Origin: B33-G16 sp046498285
Lineage (GTDB): Bacteria > Desulfobacterota > DSM-4660 > Desulfatiglandales > B25-G16
Assembly (NCBI GenBank): GCA_046498285.1
Contig: JAWOBA010000211.1
Location: forward strand, 1 to 7,020
Length of the DNA: 7,020 bases
Direction: 5' to 3'
Shown here piece by piece: positions 1 to 5,926 of the stretch. The first letter of the stretch is position 1. Each line of letters begins with the position of its first letter. Under the pieces are notes generated by a model. That model saw nothing but the letters and a program-made list of their open reading frames with translations, made no database searches and was not told the origin of the DNA. The translations under genes were made by a program, and so were the position numbers.

Positions 1-112
1 TGCGGAGGGGGCAAAACTCCCCCATGGATACGTTGCTGAAAAGACCAACCCGGGAGCCTCGGCCTCCGGCCCGGAGGGCCTACGCCCCGGAGGGAACTGA
101 AAAAAAGCCCAT
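1..112. other. GC-rich, hairpin-forming non-coding element
   Basis: This patch is far richer in G and C than the rest of the window. Visible structures: GGGGG (7-11) can pair with CCCCC (19-23) around a 7-base loop. CCTCC (63-67) can pair with GGAGG (73-77), extended by GG (61-62) with CC (79-80) across a one-base bulge. The 9-mer CCCGGAGGG occurs twice, at 70-78 and 86-94, a 16-base period, so two GGAGG copies compete for the single CCTCC. The patch lies downstream of the DUF72 gene, which ends at 181 on the minus strand, and no convincing gene starts in it. I tried to match it to known riboswitches, tRNAs and ribozymes from memory and could not. A dispersed extragenic repeat or the edge of a structured RNA are both possible. 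The structure is seen; the role is unknown. Confidence 0.4.
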
Positions 113-180
113 CGTCTTTAGATCAAGAGGGGTTATGCAAAGGTCTCCTCAATATACACACATACCCGTATTTTTGTTCC

Positions 181-936
181 TTACGATACCCTTAAAATCT
201 CTTTCATTCTTTTAGCATTCTTAACAGCATAGCCAACATAATCATTATCAAAATAAAGATAGGTATCCTTGGACCAATCCCTGATTTTTTTGGCATATGT
301 TTGCAATTCCTCCTCAGAATATTCGCTGGAATAAATTTTTTTGGAACCATGGAGCCTGATATATAAGAAATCGGCTGTATCCTCCTCAATATAGGGGTAC
401 CTTCCGGCTGTATCGGAAATACAAAGGGCAATATTATTATCTTCGAGTATTTCTCGAGCTTTTTTTTCGTGTGCCCAGCTTGAATGCCTCACCTCTATGG
501 CATAAAGATGGTCTGCCTTTAGCTTTTGACAGAAATGGCGTAAAATTGTTTCATTAAAAGTGAGGTTGGGCGGCAGCTGAAAGAGAATTGGCCCCAGCTT
601 TTCCTTTAAGGATTCAGCGGAGGTGAAAAACCTTTCTAGAGGTTCCTGTACTTCTTTTATTCTCTTTATGTGTGTGATATATCTGCTTGCCTTTACTGAC
701 CATAAGAAAGTATCAGGTGTTCTGTTTCTCCAGTTTTCGAAGGTTTGCGGCTTAGGGAGCCGGTAAAAGCTGGCATTTAACTCAACTGTTCTAAAATGCT
801 TTGCATAGAACTCAAGCCATTTTGCCTTTGGACAATCCACAGAATAAAACAGTTCCTTCCAGTGATTATAATTCCAGCCGGAAGTACCAATGTAGATTTG
901 AAAATTCATAAATTTATTATACGAATGATCCATCAT
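181..936 (-). CDS. DUF72 (YecE-like) domain protein
   Basis: A full-length DUF72 protein of 251 residues, normal for this family of predicted TIM-barrel proteins, whose biochemical function is not established. Family landmarks appear in order: IGTSGW at 16-21, VELNASFYRLP at 51-61, KASRYITH at 82-89, LGPILFQLPP at 114-123, EVRHSSW at 148-154, RLHG at 194-197, and YFDND followed by GYAVKNA at 218-231. These include the conserved charged and aromatic residues expected to line the barrel mouth. There is no signal peptide or membrane segment, so it is probably cytoplasmic. The start is uncertain. ATG at 936 has only a weak GAGAGA (945-950) upstream, while a better AGGAG (959-963) is 22 bases away, too far. 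The internal ATG at 909 would give the more usual short N-terminus (MNFQIYIGTSGW) but has no visible ribosome site. It is transcribed divergently from cca. Family assignment is firm; the function stays unknown. Confidence 0.93.
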   Translation of the reverse strand: MMDHSYNKFMNFQIYIGTSGWNYNHWKELFYSVDCPKAKWLEFYAKHFRTVELNASFYRLPKPQTFENWRNRTPDTFLWSVKASRYITHIKRIKEVQEPLERFFTSAESLKEKLGPILFQLPPNLTFNETILRHFCQKLKADHLYAIEVRHSSWAHEKKAREILEDNNIALCISDTAGRYPYIEEDTADFLYIRLHGSKKIYSSEYSEEELQTYAKKIRDWSKDTYLYFDNDYVGYAVKNAKRMKEILRVS

Positions 937-1060
937 TTCGTCAATCTCTCGCTTTAATCTCCTTTAAATGATAAGATATCTTGGTGTATATATTGATGTT
1001 CAGGCATAATATAAACTGTTGCAGTAAGGAAAATTCAGTGAGACAGTAAGGATTAAAGCT
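937..1060. promoter_or_regulatory. Divergent intergenic region, weak promoter candidate for cca
   Basis: This 124-base AT-rich gap lies between the divergently transcribed DUF72 and cca genes and should hold both promoters. On the plus strand the best pair I see is TTGGTG (981-986) and CATAAT (1005-1010), 18 bases apart. The -10 matches the sigma-70 consensus at five of six positions; the -35 only in its TTG. The 9-mer CAGTAAGGA occurs twice (1022-1030 and 1044-1052), and the second copy supplies the ribosome site of cca. No clear minus-strand promoter pair was found. The promoter call is an inference from weak matches. Confidence 0.25.
1048..1052 (+). promoter_or_regulatory. Ribosome binding site supporting the TTG start of cca
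   Basis: AAGGA lies 8 bases before the TTG at 1061. It decides the start: the frame is closed upstream by TAA at 1025-1027, with no ATG, GTG or TTG between that stop and 1061. The next in-frame ATG, at 1100, would cut off the first 13 residues. Confidence 0.55.
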
Positions 1061-2371
1061 TTGACCATACAAATACAAAAAACCCCTGATATTGTCCGTA
1101 TGATTTCAGAAAGACTTATTAAGAGCGGCTACCAAGCCTTTATTGTGGGAGGAGCAATAAGGGATTCTTTGCTTGGGTGCCAGATAAATGATTGGGATGT
1201 GGCAACCAATGCAACGCCTAATATCATCCGTGGCCTTTTTCCTGAACTGACAAGCTTTACTTTAAAGCATGGAACCGTTACCTTGGTTTCTCAAGGCAGG
1301 CATTTTGAATTGACTACCTTTCGGGGAATAGATGGGTTTTCCTCAAGCATTGATGAGGACCTTGCCCACAGGGATTTTACCTTTAATGCTATAGCATATG
1401 ACATTAACGCCAAAAGAATTATAGATCCCTTTGGAGGCCAACGAGATATAGAAGAGAAACTTGTCAGGGCAGTCCTTAATCCTTCACAACGATTTCAGGA
1501 GGATCCTTTGAGGATCATGAGGGCTATCAGGTTCTCTTTAGAGTTAGGATATTCAATTGAACCTGAGACGCTCATAGCCATACAATCTATGGCGCAAACT
1601 ATTGATACGGTAGCCAAAGAAAGAATACGGGATGAGCTTCTGAAAATTTTGATGGTTAAAAAACCTTCCATCGGCTTTAACATGATGAGAAAGTTAGATC
1701 TTCTCAAGAGGATTTTGCCAGAACTTGTTGAAGGATATAGAAAACGGCAAAACAATTATCACAAATATACTATCTATAGGCATACCATGGAGACGGTTGA
1801 CGCTATTAACGATGATCCTATTTTGAGACTCTCTGCGCTGTTTCACGATATTGCAAAGCCACGAGTAAGGAAAAAGATTAACGGGAAATGGAGATTTTTT
1901 GGCCATGCTACTCTCAGTGCAGAGCTTACAAAAGAGATTATGGTAAGGCTAAAGTTTAGCAATGAGTGGATCAATCGAGTGACACATCTGATTGCACATC
2001 ATATGTTTGACTACAAGCAAGAGTTGAGCGACAAGGCAGTGAGGCAGTTTATCAAACGGATAGGGGCAGATAATGTTGGTTGCCTTATAGCCCTTAGAAA
2101 GGCAGACGAGATAGCCCATGGGTGGGGAAGAGATTCTGAAAAAGATATTGAGACATTTACAAATAGAATTGATTCTCAAATAAAGCAATTATACCCTCTT
2201 ACCATCTCCGGTTTAGCGGTCAATGGTCATGATATAATGAATGCCTTAAACGTAAAGCCTGGTCCAAGGATTGGGCAGATCCTCAATCAGCTTCTTGCAA
2301 TAGTCATCGAAAAACCAGAATTCAATACAAAGGATAAACTTATTGAAATTATGAAACATGGAAGCTTGTGA
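1061..2371 (+). CDS. cca: CCA tRNA nucleotidyltransferase, class II, with HD domain
   Basis: A class II nucleotidyltransferase of 436 residues that builds or repairs the 3' CCA end of tRNA from CTP and ATP in the cytoplasm. The N-terminal head has GGAIRDSLLG (30-39), the metal-binding DWD pair (D44, D46), HRDFTFNA (103-110), RFQEDPLRIMRAIRF (144-158), which contains the nucleotide-selecting EDxxR motif, and ERIRDEL (187-193). An HD domain follows with all expected ligands: H241, H262-D263 and D349. In E. coli Cca the HD domain has phosphohydrolase activity, and a similar activity is plausible here. The C-terminus has the family's NGHDIM (388-393) and GPRIGQIL (401-408). Translation starts at TTG with a good ribosome site. 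Sequence alone does not separate a full CCA-adding enzyme from a CC-adding or A-adding specialist, or from a poly(A) polymerase; a full CCA enzyme is the most likely reading. The gene appears monocistronic and converges with the OmpA-domain gene. Confidence 0.92.
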   Translation: MTIQIQKTPDIVRMISERLIKSGYQAFIVGGAIRDSLLGCQINDWDVATNATPNIIRGLFPELTSFTLKHGTVTLVSQGRHFELTTFRGIDGFSSSIDEDLAHRDFTFNAIAYDINAKRIIDPFGGQRDIEEKLVRAVLNPSQRFQEDPLRIMRAIRFSLELGYSIEPETLIAIQSMAQTIDTVAKERIRDELLKILMVKKPSIGFNMMRKLDLLKRILPELVEGYRKRQNNYHKYTIYRHTMETVDAINDDPILRLSALFHDIAKPRVRKKINGKWRFFGHATLSAELTKEIMVRLKFSNEWINRVTHLIAHHMFDYKQELSDKAVRQFIKRIGADNVGCLIALRKADEIAHGWGRDSEKDIETFTNRIDSQIKQLYPLTISGLAVNGHDIMNALNVKPGPRIGQILNQLLAIVIEKPEFNTKDKLIEIMKHGSL

Positions 2372-2567
2372 TAAAGGGTTTTGCTAATGATATAGGGGCA
2401 AGGCTTTACGTTATAATGTTCTCCTGATGAAAAGGGGACATGCTGTCATCACTGTGCGAATACCCTTAGTCTTTTCCCCAGGATAACATACAGAAAACTG
2501 CCCTTGAACGGTAATGGAATTGCAAAAGCCAGGTTGATGAATCGCATTCTTCTTGCTTGTCAATACG

Positions 2568-3650
2568 CTATTCTAATTGAGGGGAAATGATAATTTCTAC
2601 CCGCCTGTTCTGGGCACGTCCCTGACTCGTTTTGTTGCTTGCAATGGGGTCATAAAAGGAACGGCCAACTGCTTCCAGGTTACTGAGATCGATGTCCATC
2701 TTTTTTTGGAAATAACGAATCACTGCTGCAGCACGAGCTGCAGAAAGCTCCCAATTTGTTGGGAATTTATATCGATATCGTGGCATGATGGGGATATTAT
2801 CAGTATGTCCAATGATGCGGATCCGTTTCCCTTGAACATTTCTCAAGATTTCACCAACCTTTTGTAAAACATTTTCCCCTTCAGAAGTAATGTCCGCCTT
2901 TCCAAACTCGAACAGGATTCTCTCCACAAAAGTGACAGAGATCTGATCCTTGAATTCCCTGATCGTTACCTCCTGCCTTTCAATCTCCGTTTTTAGGTCT
3001 GTGATAAGCGCTTCATATGTTGATTTTAGCTGGATCTTTTTGGTCTCGACCAGCGATTTTTGTCCTTGAAGATTTACCAGTTGATTGTGGAGCTCTTGAA
3101 TTTCATTGTGTCCTTTTTCAACTTCTTCTTCAAGATAGCGAATATGTGATTGGGATTCTTGAAGTCTTTCCTGAAGAGCTATCACAGTAGCATCTTTTTC
3201 TTCCAACTGTTCCTGCAGGTTTCTCTCTAATGTATGAATCTTTTCTTGTAAGTCAGAAATTCTTTGATCCTTTAGCTGTATCGTATTCTCAAACTTAGCG
3301 ATAGACTCTTCGGCACTTTTCAGTTCCATTAACTGTTTATCAGTTGTGTCAATCTGATCCCGAAGCACAGAAGTTTCTTGATTCAATTGAGTGATTTTTT
3401 CATTTAATGCAGATATCCTTTCATCCTTTATTTGCGTTGTGTTCTCAAGCTTAGCAACAGACTCCTTAGCTTTCTTCAGTTCCATTAACTCTTTATTATT
3501 TATGTCAATTTTTTCTTGGAGTGCAGATATAGTGTTTTCACTTGCTAAAAGAGTATCTTTGGTTTCCAGATGCCGTTGATAGAGGATTAATCCAGAGATG
3601 ATAGCTGCTGCCAAGACAACCGACAAGACTATAAGAGCAATATTTCTCAT
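2568..3650 (-). CDS. Membrane-anchored coiled-coil protein with C-terminal OmpA/MotB-type peptidoglycan-binding domain
   Basis: A 360-residue envelope protein. Residues 4-24 form one hydrophobic segment without a lipobox, probably an uncleaved inner-membrane anchor. Residues about 30-235 are a Glu/Lys/Gln/Leu-rich coiled coil, expected to reach into the periplasm. Within it, about 41-92 and 93-144 are two copies of a 52-residue unit (ELMELKK..ESVAKLEN against QLMELKS..ESIAKFEN). The OmpA domain covers about 238-360 and has the peptidoglycan-contacting pair: D284 in GHTDN and R306 in ELSAARA. The longer stretch between them, with NWELS, is the MotB style rather than the Pal style. It ends with AQNRRVEI (346-353). 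The role is probably anchoring the membrane or a complex to the cell wall. No motA-like gene is adjacent, so a flagellar stator role is not supported. An in-frame upstream start at 3725 would add 25 residues, but the ATG at 3650 has a strong GGAGGAG. Confidence 0.88.
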   Translation of the reverse strand: MRNIALIVLSVVLAAAIISGLILYQRHLETKDTLLASENTISALQEKIDINNKELMELKKAKESVAKLENTTQIKDERISALNEKITQLNQETSVLRDQIDTTDKQLMELKSAEESIAKFENTIQLKDQRISDLQEKIHTLERNLQEQLEEKDATVIALQERLQESQSHIRYLEEEVEKGHNEIQELHNQLVNLQGQKSLVETKKIQLKSTYEALITDLKTEIERQEVTIREFKDQISVTFVERILFEFGKADITSEGENVLQKVGEILRNVQGKRIRIIGHTDNIPIMPRYRYKFPTNWELSAARAAAVIRYFQKKMDIDLSNLEAVGRSFYDPIASNKTSQGRAQNRRVEIIISPQLE

Positions 3651-3654
3651 TTTT

Positions 3655-3661
3655 CTCCTCC
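3655..3661 (-). promoter_or_regulatory. Strong ribosome binding site fixing the OmpA-domain protein start
   Basis: On the minus strand GGAGGAG precedes the ATG at 3650 with four A residues between. It is the best ribosome site in the window, and the residues that follow (MRNIALIVLS) begin a membrane anchor. Both facts argue for this start over the upstream one at 3725. Confidence 0.8.
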
Positions 3662-3727
3662 AATTCTCTAAAAACCTGAGAGTGTTAAAAAAATGGTACG
3701 AACTTAAAACCCAATTAAATAACAATC

Positions 3728-3742
3728 CCTTAAATTATAAGG
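3728..3742 (-). promoter_or_regulatory. Candidate -10 element inside a palindrome, OmpA-domain gene
   Basis: A perfect minus-strand TATAAT sits at 3734-3739, about 85 bases before the OmpA-domain start codon. It overlaps an inverted repeat, CCTTA (3728-3732) and TAAGG (3738-3742). The -35 region at the right distance reads only TTTCTT, a poor match. The -10 is seen; its use as a promoter, and any operator role for the palindrome, are inference. In a region this AT-rich, TATAAT can occur by chance. Confidence 0.3.
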
Positions 3743-4035
3743 AAGAATGCAAAAGAAAGAAATCTGCCTAACTTAATTTTTATATCATTGCAATTTGGTT
3801 TGGTAATAATCAAACTATACTTTACCGAAATAATGTAAAAATTACAATACCAAAGGGAATAGAAAAGCGTTTCAAACAACTTCACAAGAATAATCCAAAA
3901 CTAAACTATAAGCATATAGTGTTCATTTTTTTGTAAGAGTATTTATAAAAGGTCAAGCAAGCTTGTCACTCAGGCTAATTTTGAATATATTCTTGAAGTT
4001 TCTTTTAAATTTCTATTGACAAAACACACTCCACT

Positions 4036-4093
4036 AATCAAAGTTGTGAGGAAAGCGAAGCCATGATTCATGGGTGCCTACCTCACTTTGATT
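4036..4093 (+). promoter_or_regulatory. Nested inverted repeat upstream of the crotonase gene
   Basis: The outer arms are AATCAAAG (4036-4043) plus TGAGG (4047-4051), pairing with CCTCA (4081-4085) plus CTTTGATT (4086-4093): 13 base pairs with a three-base bulge. Inside the 29-base loop, GCG (4055-4057) can pair with TGC (4075-4077), counting one G-U pair, and CCATG (4061-4065) with CATGG (4069-4073) around a three-base loop. As RNA this would be one long interrupted stem ending 127 bases before the crotonase start. T-rich sequence follows the right arm. As no gene runs into it from the left on this strand, it is better read as a leader or attenuator structure, or a DNA operator, than as an end-of-gene terminator. 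The pairing is seen; the function is inference. Confidence 0.4.
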
Positions 4094-4204
4094 TTAAGCA
4101 ATTTTTCGGGTATACTTGAAATTTGATATGCCTGAAGGCAAGGAGTTTAGGTTTTGTTTTACAAAAATCTGGTGGCGGGGTTGGCATGTTCTGTTAAAAA
4201 TAAT

Positions 4205-4213
4205 AAGGAGAGG
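4205..4213 (+). promoter_or_regulatory. Ribosome binding site of the crotonase gene
   Basis: AAGGAGAGG precedes the ATG at 4221, with 7 bases after its AGAGG part and 10 after AAGGAG. It supports that ATG over the in-frame TTG at 4116, whose extra 35 residues have no crotonase features. Confidence 0.7.
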
Positions 4214-4220
4214 TATTCAA

Positions 4221-5081
4221 ATGAATCTTACCCAAATACGGTATGAGCTTGACAGCGGTGTAGCAACTATTACACTGCATCGACCAAATAAGCTGAATGC
4301 TGTAACAGAAAGAATGCGAGATGAGCTAATCAAGATCTTTGCAGAAGCCAATCGTGATGATATGGTTCGAGTTGTTGTGGTTACAGGCGCTGGTGAAGCA
4401 TTTTGTGCTGGAGCAGATCTGTCCCATGGAGGCTCGACTTTTGATGAAATAAAAAAGGATGGGAGGAATGTTACAATCAGCGAGCATCGAGATGGAGGTG
4501 GCCAGATTTCCCTTGCTATCTTTAATTGCCGCAAACCAGTGATTGCGGCAATCAATGGTCACGCCGTTGGTGTGGGCATTACCATGACCTTACCAATGGA
4601 TATGCGGATTGTGGCTGAGGATGCCAAGATTGGTTTTGTATTTACTCGGCGGGGTGTTGTTCCAGAAGCATGCTCTTCATGGTTTCTCCCCCGGATCGTT
4701 GGCATATCAAAAGCCACCGAATTCATATATACCGGGCGACTGTTCCGCGCTGCGGAAGAAGTAAACTCAGGATTGTTCAATTACGTAGTGCCACGCGATG
4801 AGGTACTTCCCAAGGCAATGACGATTGCAAAAGAGATTAAAGATCACACTTCCGCAGTATCCGTGACCCTGAGTAAGGCACTTCTGTGGCATGGGCTTGC
4901 TGAGGAGGATCCCCAATCCACCCACCTCATAGATTCCCGCTGCTTCTTTTGGGCAGGGAGACAAAAGGACGCCTACGAGGGTATTCAAAGCTTTCTCGAT
5001 AAACGCCCACCAAAATTTACTATGAGCGCCTCAACTGATATGCCGGATTTTTACCCCTGGTGGAAGGAACCTAAAGTGTAG
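4221..5081 (+). CDS. Enoyl-CoA hydratase/isomerase (crotonase) superfamily protein
   Basis: A 286-residue crotonase-fold protein, probably cytoplasmic and acting on a CoA thioester. The N-terminus has the usual VATITLHRPNKLNAV (14-28). FCAGADL (61-67) and NGHAVGVG (112-119) form the expected CoA and oxyanion-hole elements, followed by MDMRIVAEDAKIGFVF and GVVPEACSSWFLPRIVG (145-161). Aligned by eye to rat mitochondrial enoyl-CoA hydratase, the two catalytic glutamates (E144, E164) fall on T121 and F141, so classical hydration is doubtful. E149 in VPEA is a candidate alternative acid/base, as in other members with this RRGxVPEA signature. The C-terminal 40 residues (DKRPPKF to PWWKEPKV) run past the usual core end. 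A few hand-counted blocks gave about 42-58% GC against 37-42% in blocks of cca and the transporter, a mild hint of different ancestry. The acyltransferase gene follows on the same strand 140 bases on. Superfamily is firm; reaction and substrate are unknown. Confidence 0.9.
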   Translation: MNLTQIRYELDSGVATITLHRPNKLNAVTERMRDELIKIFAEANRDDMVRVVVVTGAGEAFCAGADLSHGGSTFDEIKKDGRNVTISEHRDGGGQISLAIFNCRKPVIAAINGHAVGVGITMTLPMDMRIVAEDAKIGFVFTRRGVVPEACSSWFLPRIVGISKATEFIYTGRLFRAAEEVNSGLFNYVVPRDEVLPKAMTIAKEIKDHTSAVSVTLSKALLWHGLAEEDPQSTHLIDSRCFFWAGRQKDAYEGIQSFLDKRPPKFTMSASTDMPDFYPWWKEPKV

Positions 5082-5210
5082 ATATTCCTGTGTTTCATAG
5101 CCTATTATTCTCAAATTCCTGCACGAAAGAGCCTTCAAGCCGACAAAAAGATTAGCAATGTCAACACGTTGTGTCAGCTTCAATCAATCTGCTTGTATGA
5201 ACTTTTCTTA

Positions 5211-5216
5211 AGGGAG
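5211..5216 (+). promoter_or_regulatory. Ribosome binding site of the acyltransferase gene
   Basis: AGGGAG lies five bases before the ATG at 5222. It overlaps the alternative in-frame GTG at 5216, which therefore cannot use it, so the ATG is the start. Confidence 0.7.
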
Positions 5217-5221
5217 TGTTT

Positions 5222-5812
5222 ATGGAAATAAGGCAAAGCTGGCTTGTGAAGGCTACGAAAACTACGAGCAGGATTGTCCTGTTCCCATTCTTTCGCTTGA
5301 CAACAGAAGGAACGGGAAACTTACCACAAAAGAGCGCTTTCATTCTTTTGCCAAAACACCAGCGCTGGACAGACATTCCCCTGCTCGGGCTTGCCACACC
5401 TCGATCTCTTTATTATGTAGCAAAATATGATCTATTTACAAATCCCCTCAGCAATTGGTTTATAAGATCTCTCGGCGGTATTCCTTTAAATCGGCAGCGT
5501 CCTCTGGAAAGCAGACAATCTTTGAGGACTATAATCGAATTTTTAAAGAAAGGGGAGGGACTTGTAATTTTTCCTGAGGGTACGTATTATAGAAATACGA
5601 TAGGTTTTGCACATACAGGAGTTGTGAGGTTCATACTTTCTCGTTTCTCCGTGCCTATTATTCCTGTTGGGATAAGGTATTTGGGGAAAGGGGTCAGGAT
5701 TTTGGTTCGAATCAATTTCGGCAAGCCCATATATGCAGACCCATCAACACCTGCTCGCTCATTTCTAGATATGGTGATGAAACAGATTGCAGGGCTTTCC
5801 GGATTGCTTTGA
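5222..5812 (+). CDS. PlsC-type lysophospholipid acyltransferase (1-acyl-glycerol-3-phosphate acyltransferase family)
   Basis: A 196-residue member of the PlsC/LPLAT family, which transfers an acyl chain to a lysophospholipid at the inner face of the membrane; lysophosphatidic acid to phosphatidic acid is the best-known reaction. The four family blocks are present: the catalytic HX4D as HQRWTD (H46, D51), GGIPLNR (85-91), FPEGT (117-121), and VPIIPVG (134-140). The block around the histidine is KHQRWTD instead of the common NHxSxxD, and FPEGT is followed by YYR rather than RS. The protein is shorter than typical PlsC (about 240 residues) and lacks an obvious N-terminal membrane helix, apart from a short hydrophobic stretch near 18-24. 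It could be the housekeeping PlsC or a paralogue with another acceptor; sequence does not decide. The upstream crotonase gene on the same strand gives a loose acyl-lipid context, but the 140-base gap allows separate transcription. Confidence 0.88.
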   Translation: MEIRQSWLVKATKTTSRIVLFPFFRLTTEGTGNLPQKSAFILLPKHQRWTDIPLLGLATPRSLYYVAKYDLFTNPLSNWFIRSLGGIPLNRQRPLESRQSLRTIIEFLKKGEGLVIFPEGTYYRNTIGFAHTGVVRFILSRFSVPIIPVGIRYLGKGVRILVRINFGKPIYADPSTPARSFLDMVMKQIAGLSGLL

Positions 5813-5926
5813 TTTTTATTTAAAGATAGCATGGGTTTGGTTTCTTCGCCCCAATAAATTCAGGTGAGTTCTCGTTGTCTGATTATAGTAAGTTACATGT
5901 TAGGATCTTCTAAGTACTCAAAAAAT

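Larger units (their letters stand above)
3651..4220. other. 570-base AT-rich divergent intergenic region
   Basis: This is the longest gap in the window, lying between two divergent genes. I see no credible protein gene. The plus-strand frame open from a TTG at 4116 is better read as an upstream extension of the crotonase frame, since the good ribosome site is at 4205-4213. Small inverted repeats seen: ACTATA/TATAGT (3905-3910, 3915-3920) followed by seven T (3926-3932); CAAGC/GCTTG (3954-3958, 3961-3965); TGTAA/TTACA (3834-3838, 3842-3846); TGCC/GGCA (4129-4132, 4137-4140); TTTTGT/ACAAAA (4152-4157, 4161-4166). A perfect TTGACA lies at 4016-4021 but has no -10 at 16-18 bases. TTGAAT (3981-3986) and TTAAAT (4005-4010), spaced 18, are a weak alternative promoter pair. 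None of these sites is assigned a function with confidence. Confidence 0.5.

Noticed and set aside
24..215. 63-codon plus-strand ORF
   Set aside because: It runs through the GC-rich hairpin patch and into the 3' end of the DUF72 gene on the other strand, has no ribosome site and an odd Arg/Pro-rich composition. It looks like a chance translation of the repeat-like element.
2372..2567. Terminators between the convergent cca and OmpA-domain genes, and a 19-codon ORF at 2427
   Set aside because: I found only imperfect pairing without a T run, and AAAAGGGG near 2430 is not complementary to TTTTCCCC near 2470. The mini-ORF has no ribosome site.
3651..3725. 25-residue N-terminal extension of the OmpA-domain protein
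   Set aside because: It would bury the strong GGAGGAG site and place an unrelated stretch before a clear membrane anchor.
3905..3932. Intrinsic terminator (ACTATA/TATAGT stem then seven T)
   Set aside because: The six-base-pair stem is almost all A-T, the T run begins five bases after it, and no plus-strand gene ends upstream.
4016..4044. Sigma-70 promoter built on the perfect TTGACA at 4016-4021
   Set aside because: There is no acceptable -10 at 16-18 bases; that space reads TCAAAG, CAAAGT or AAAGTT.
4170..4190. Sigma-54-like promoter (TGG...TTGG) before the crotonase gene
   Set aside because: The -12 element reads TTGG instead of TTGC at the required spacing, so the key GC dinucleotide is missing.
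4116..4220. 35-residue N-terminal extension of the crotonase from a TTG
   Set aside because: It has no family similarity and no ribosome site, while the ATG at 4221 has a good one.
5813..5926. Terminator between the convergent acyltransferase and transporter genes
   Set aside because: No stem of useful length followed by T residues was found on either strand.
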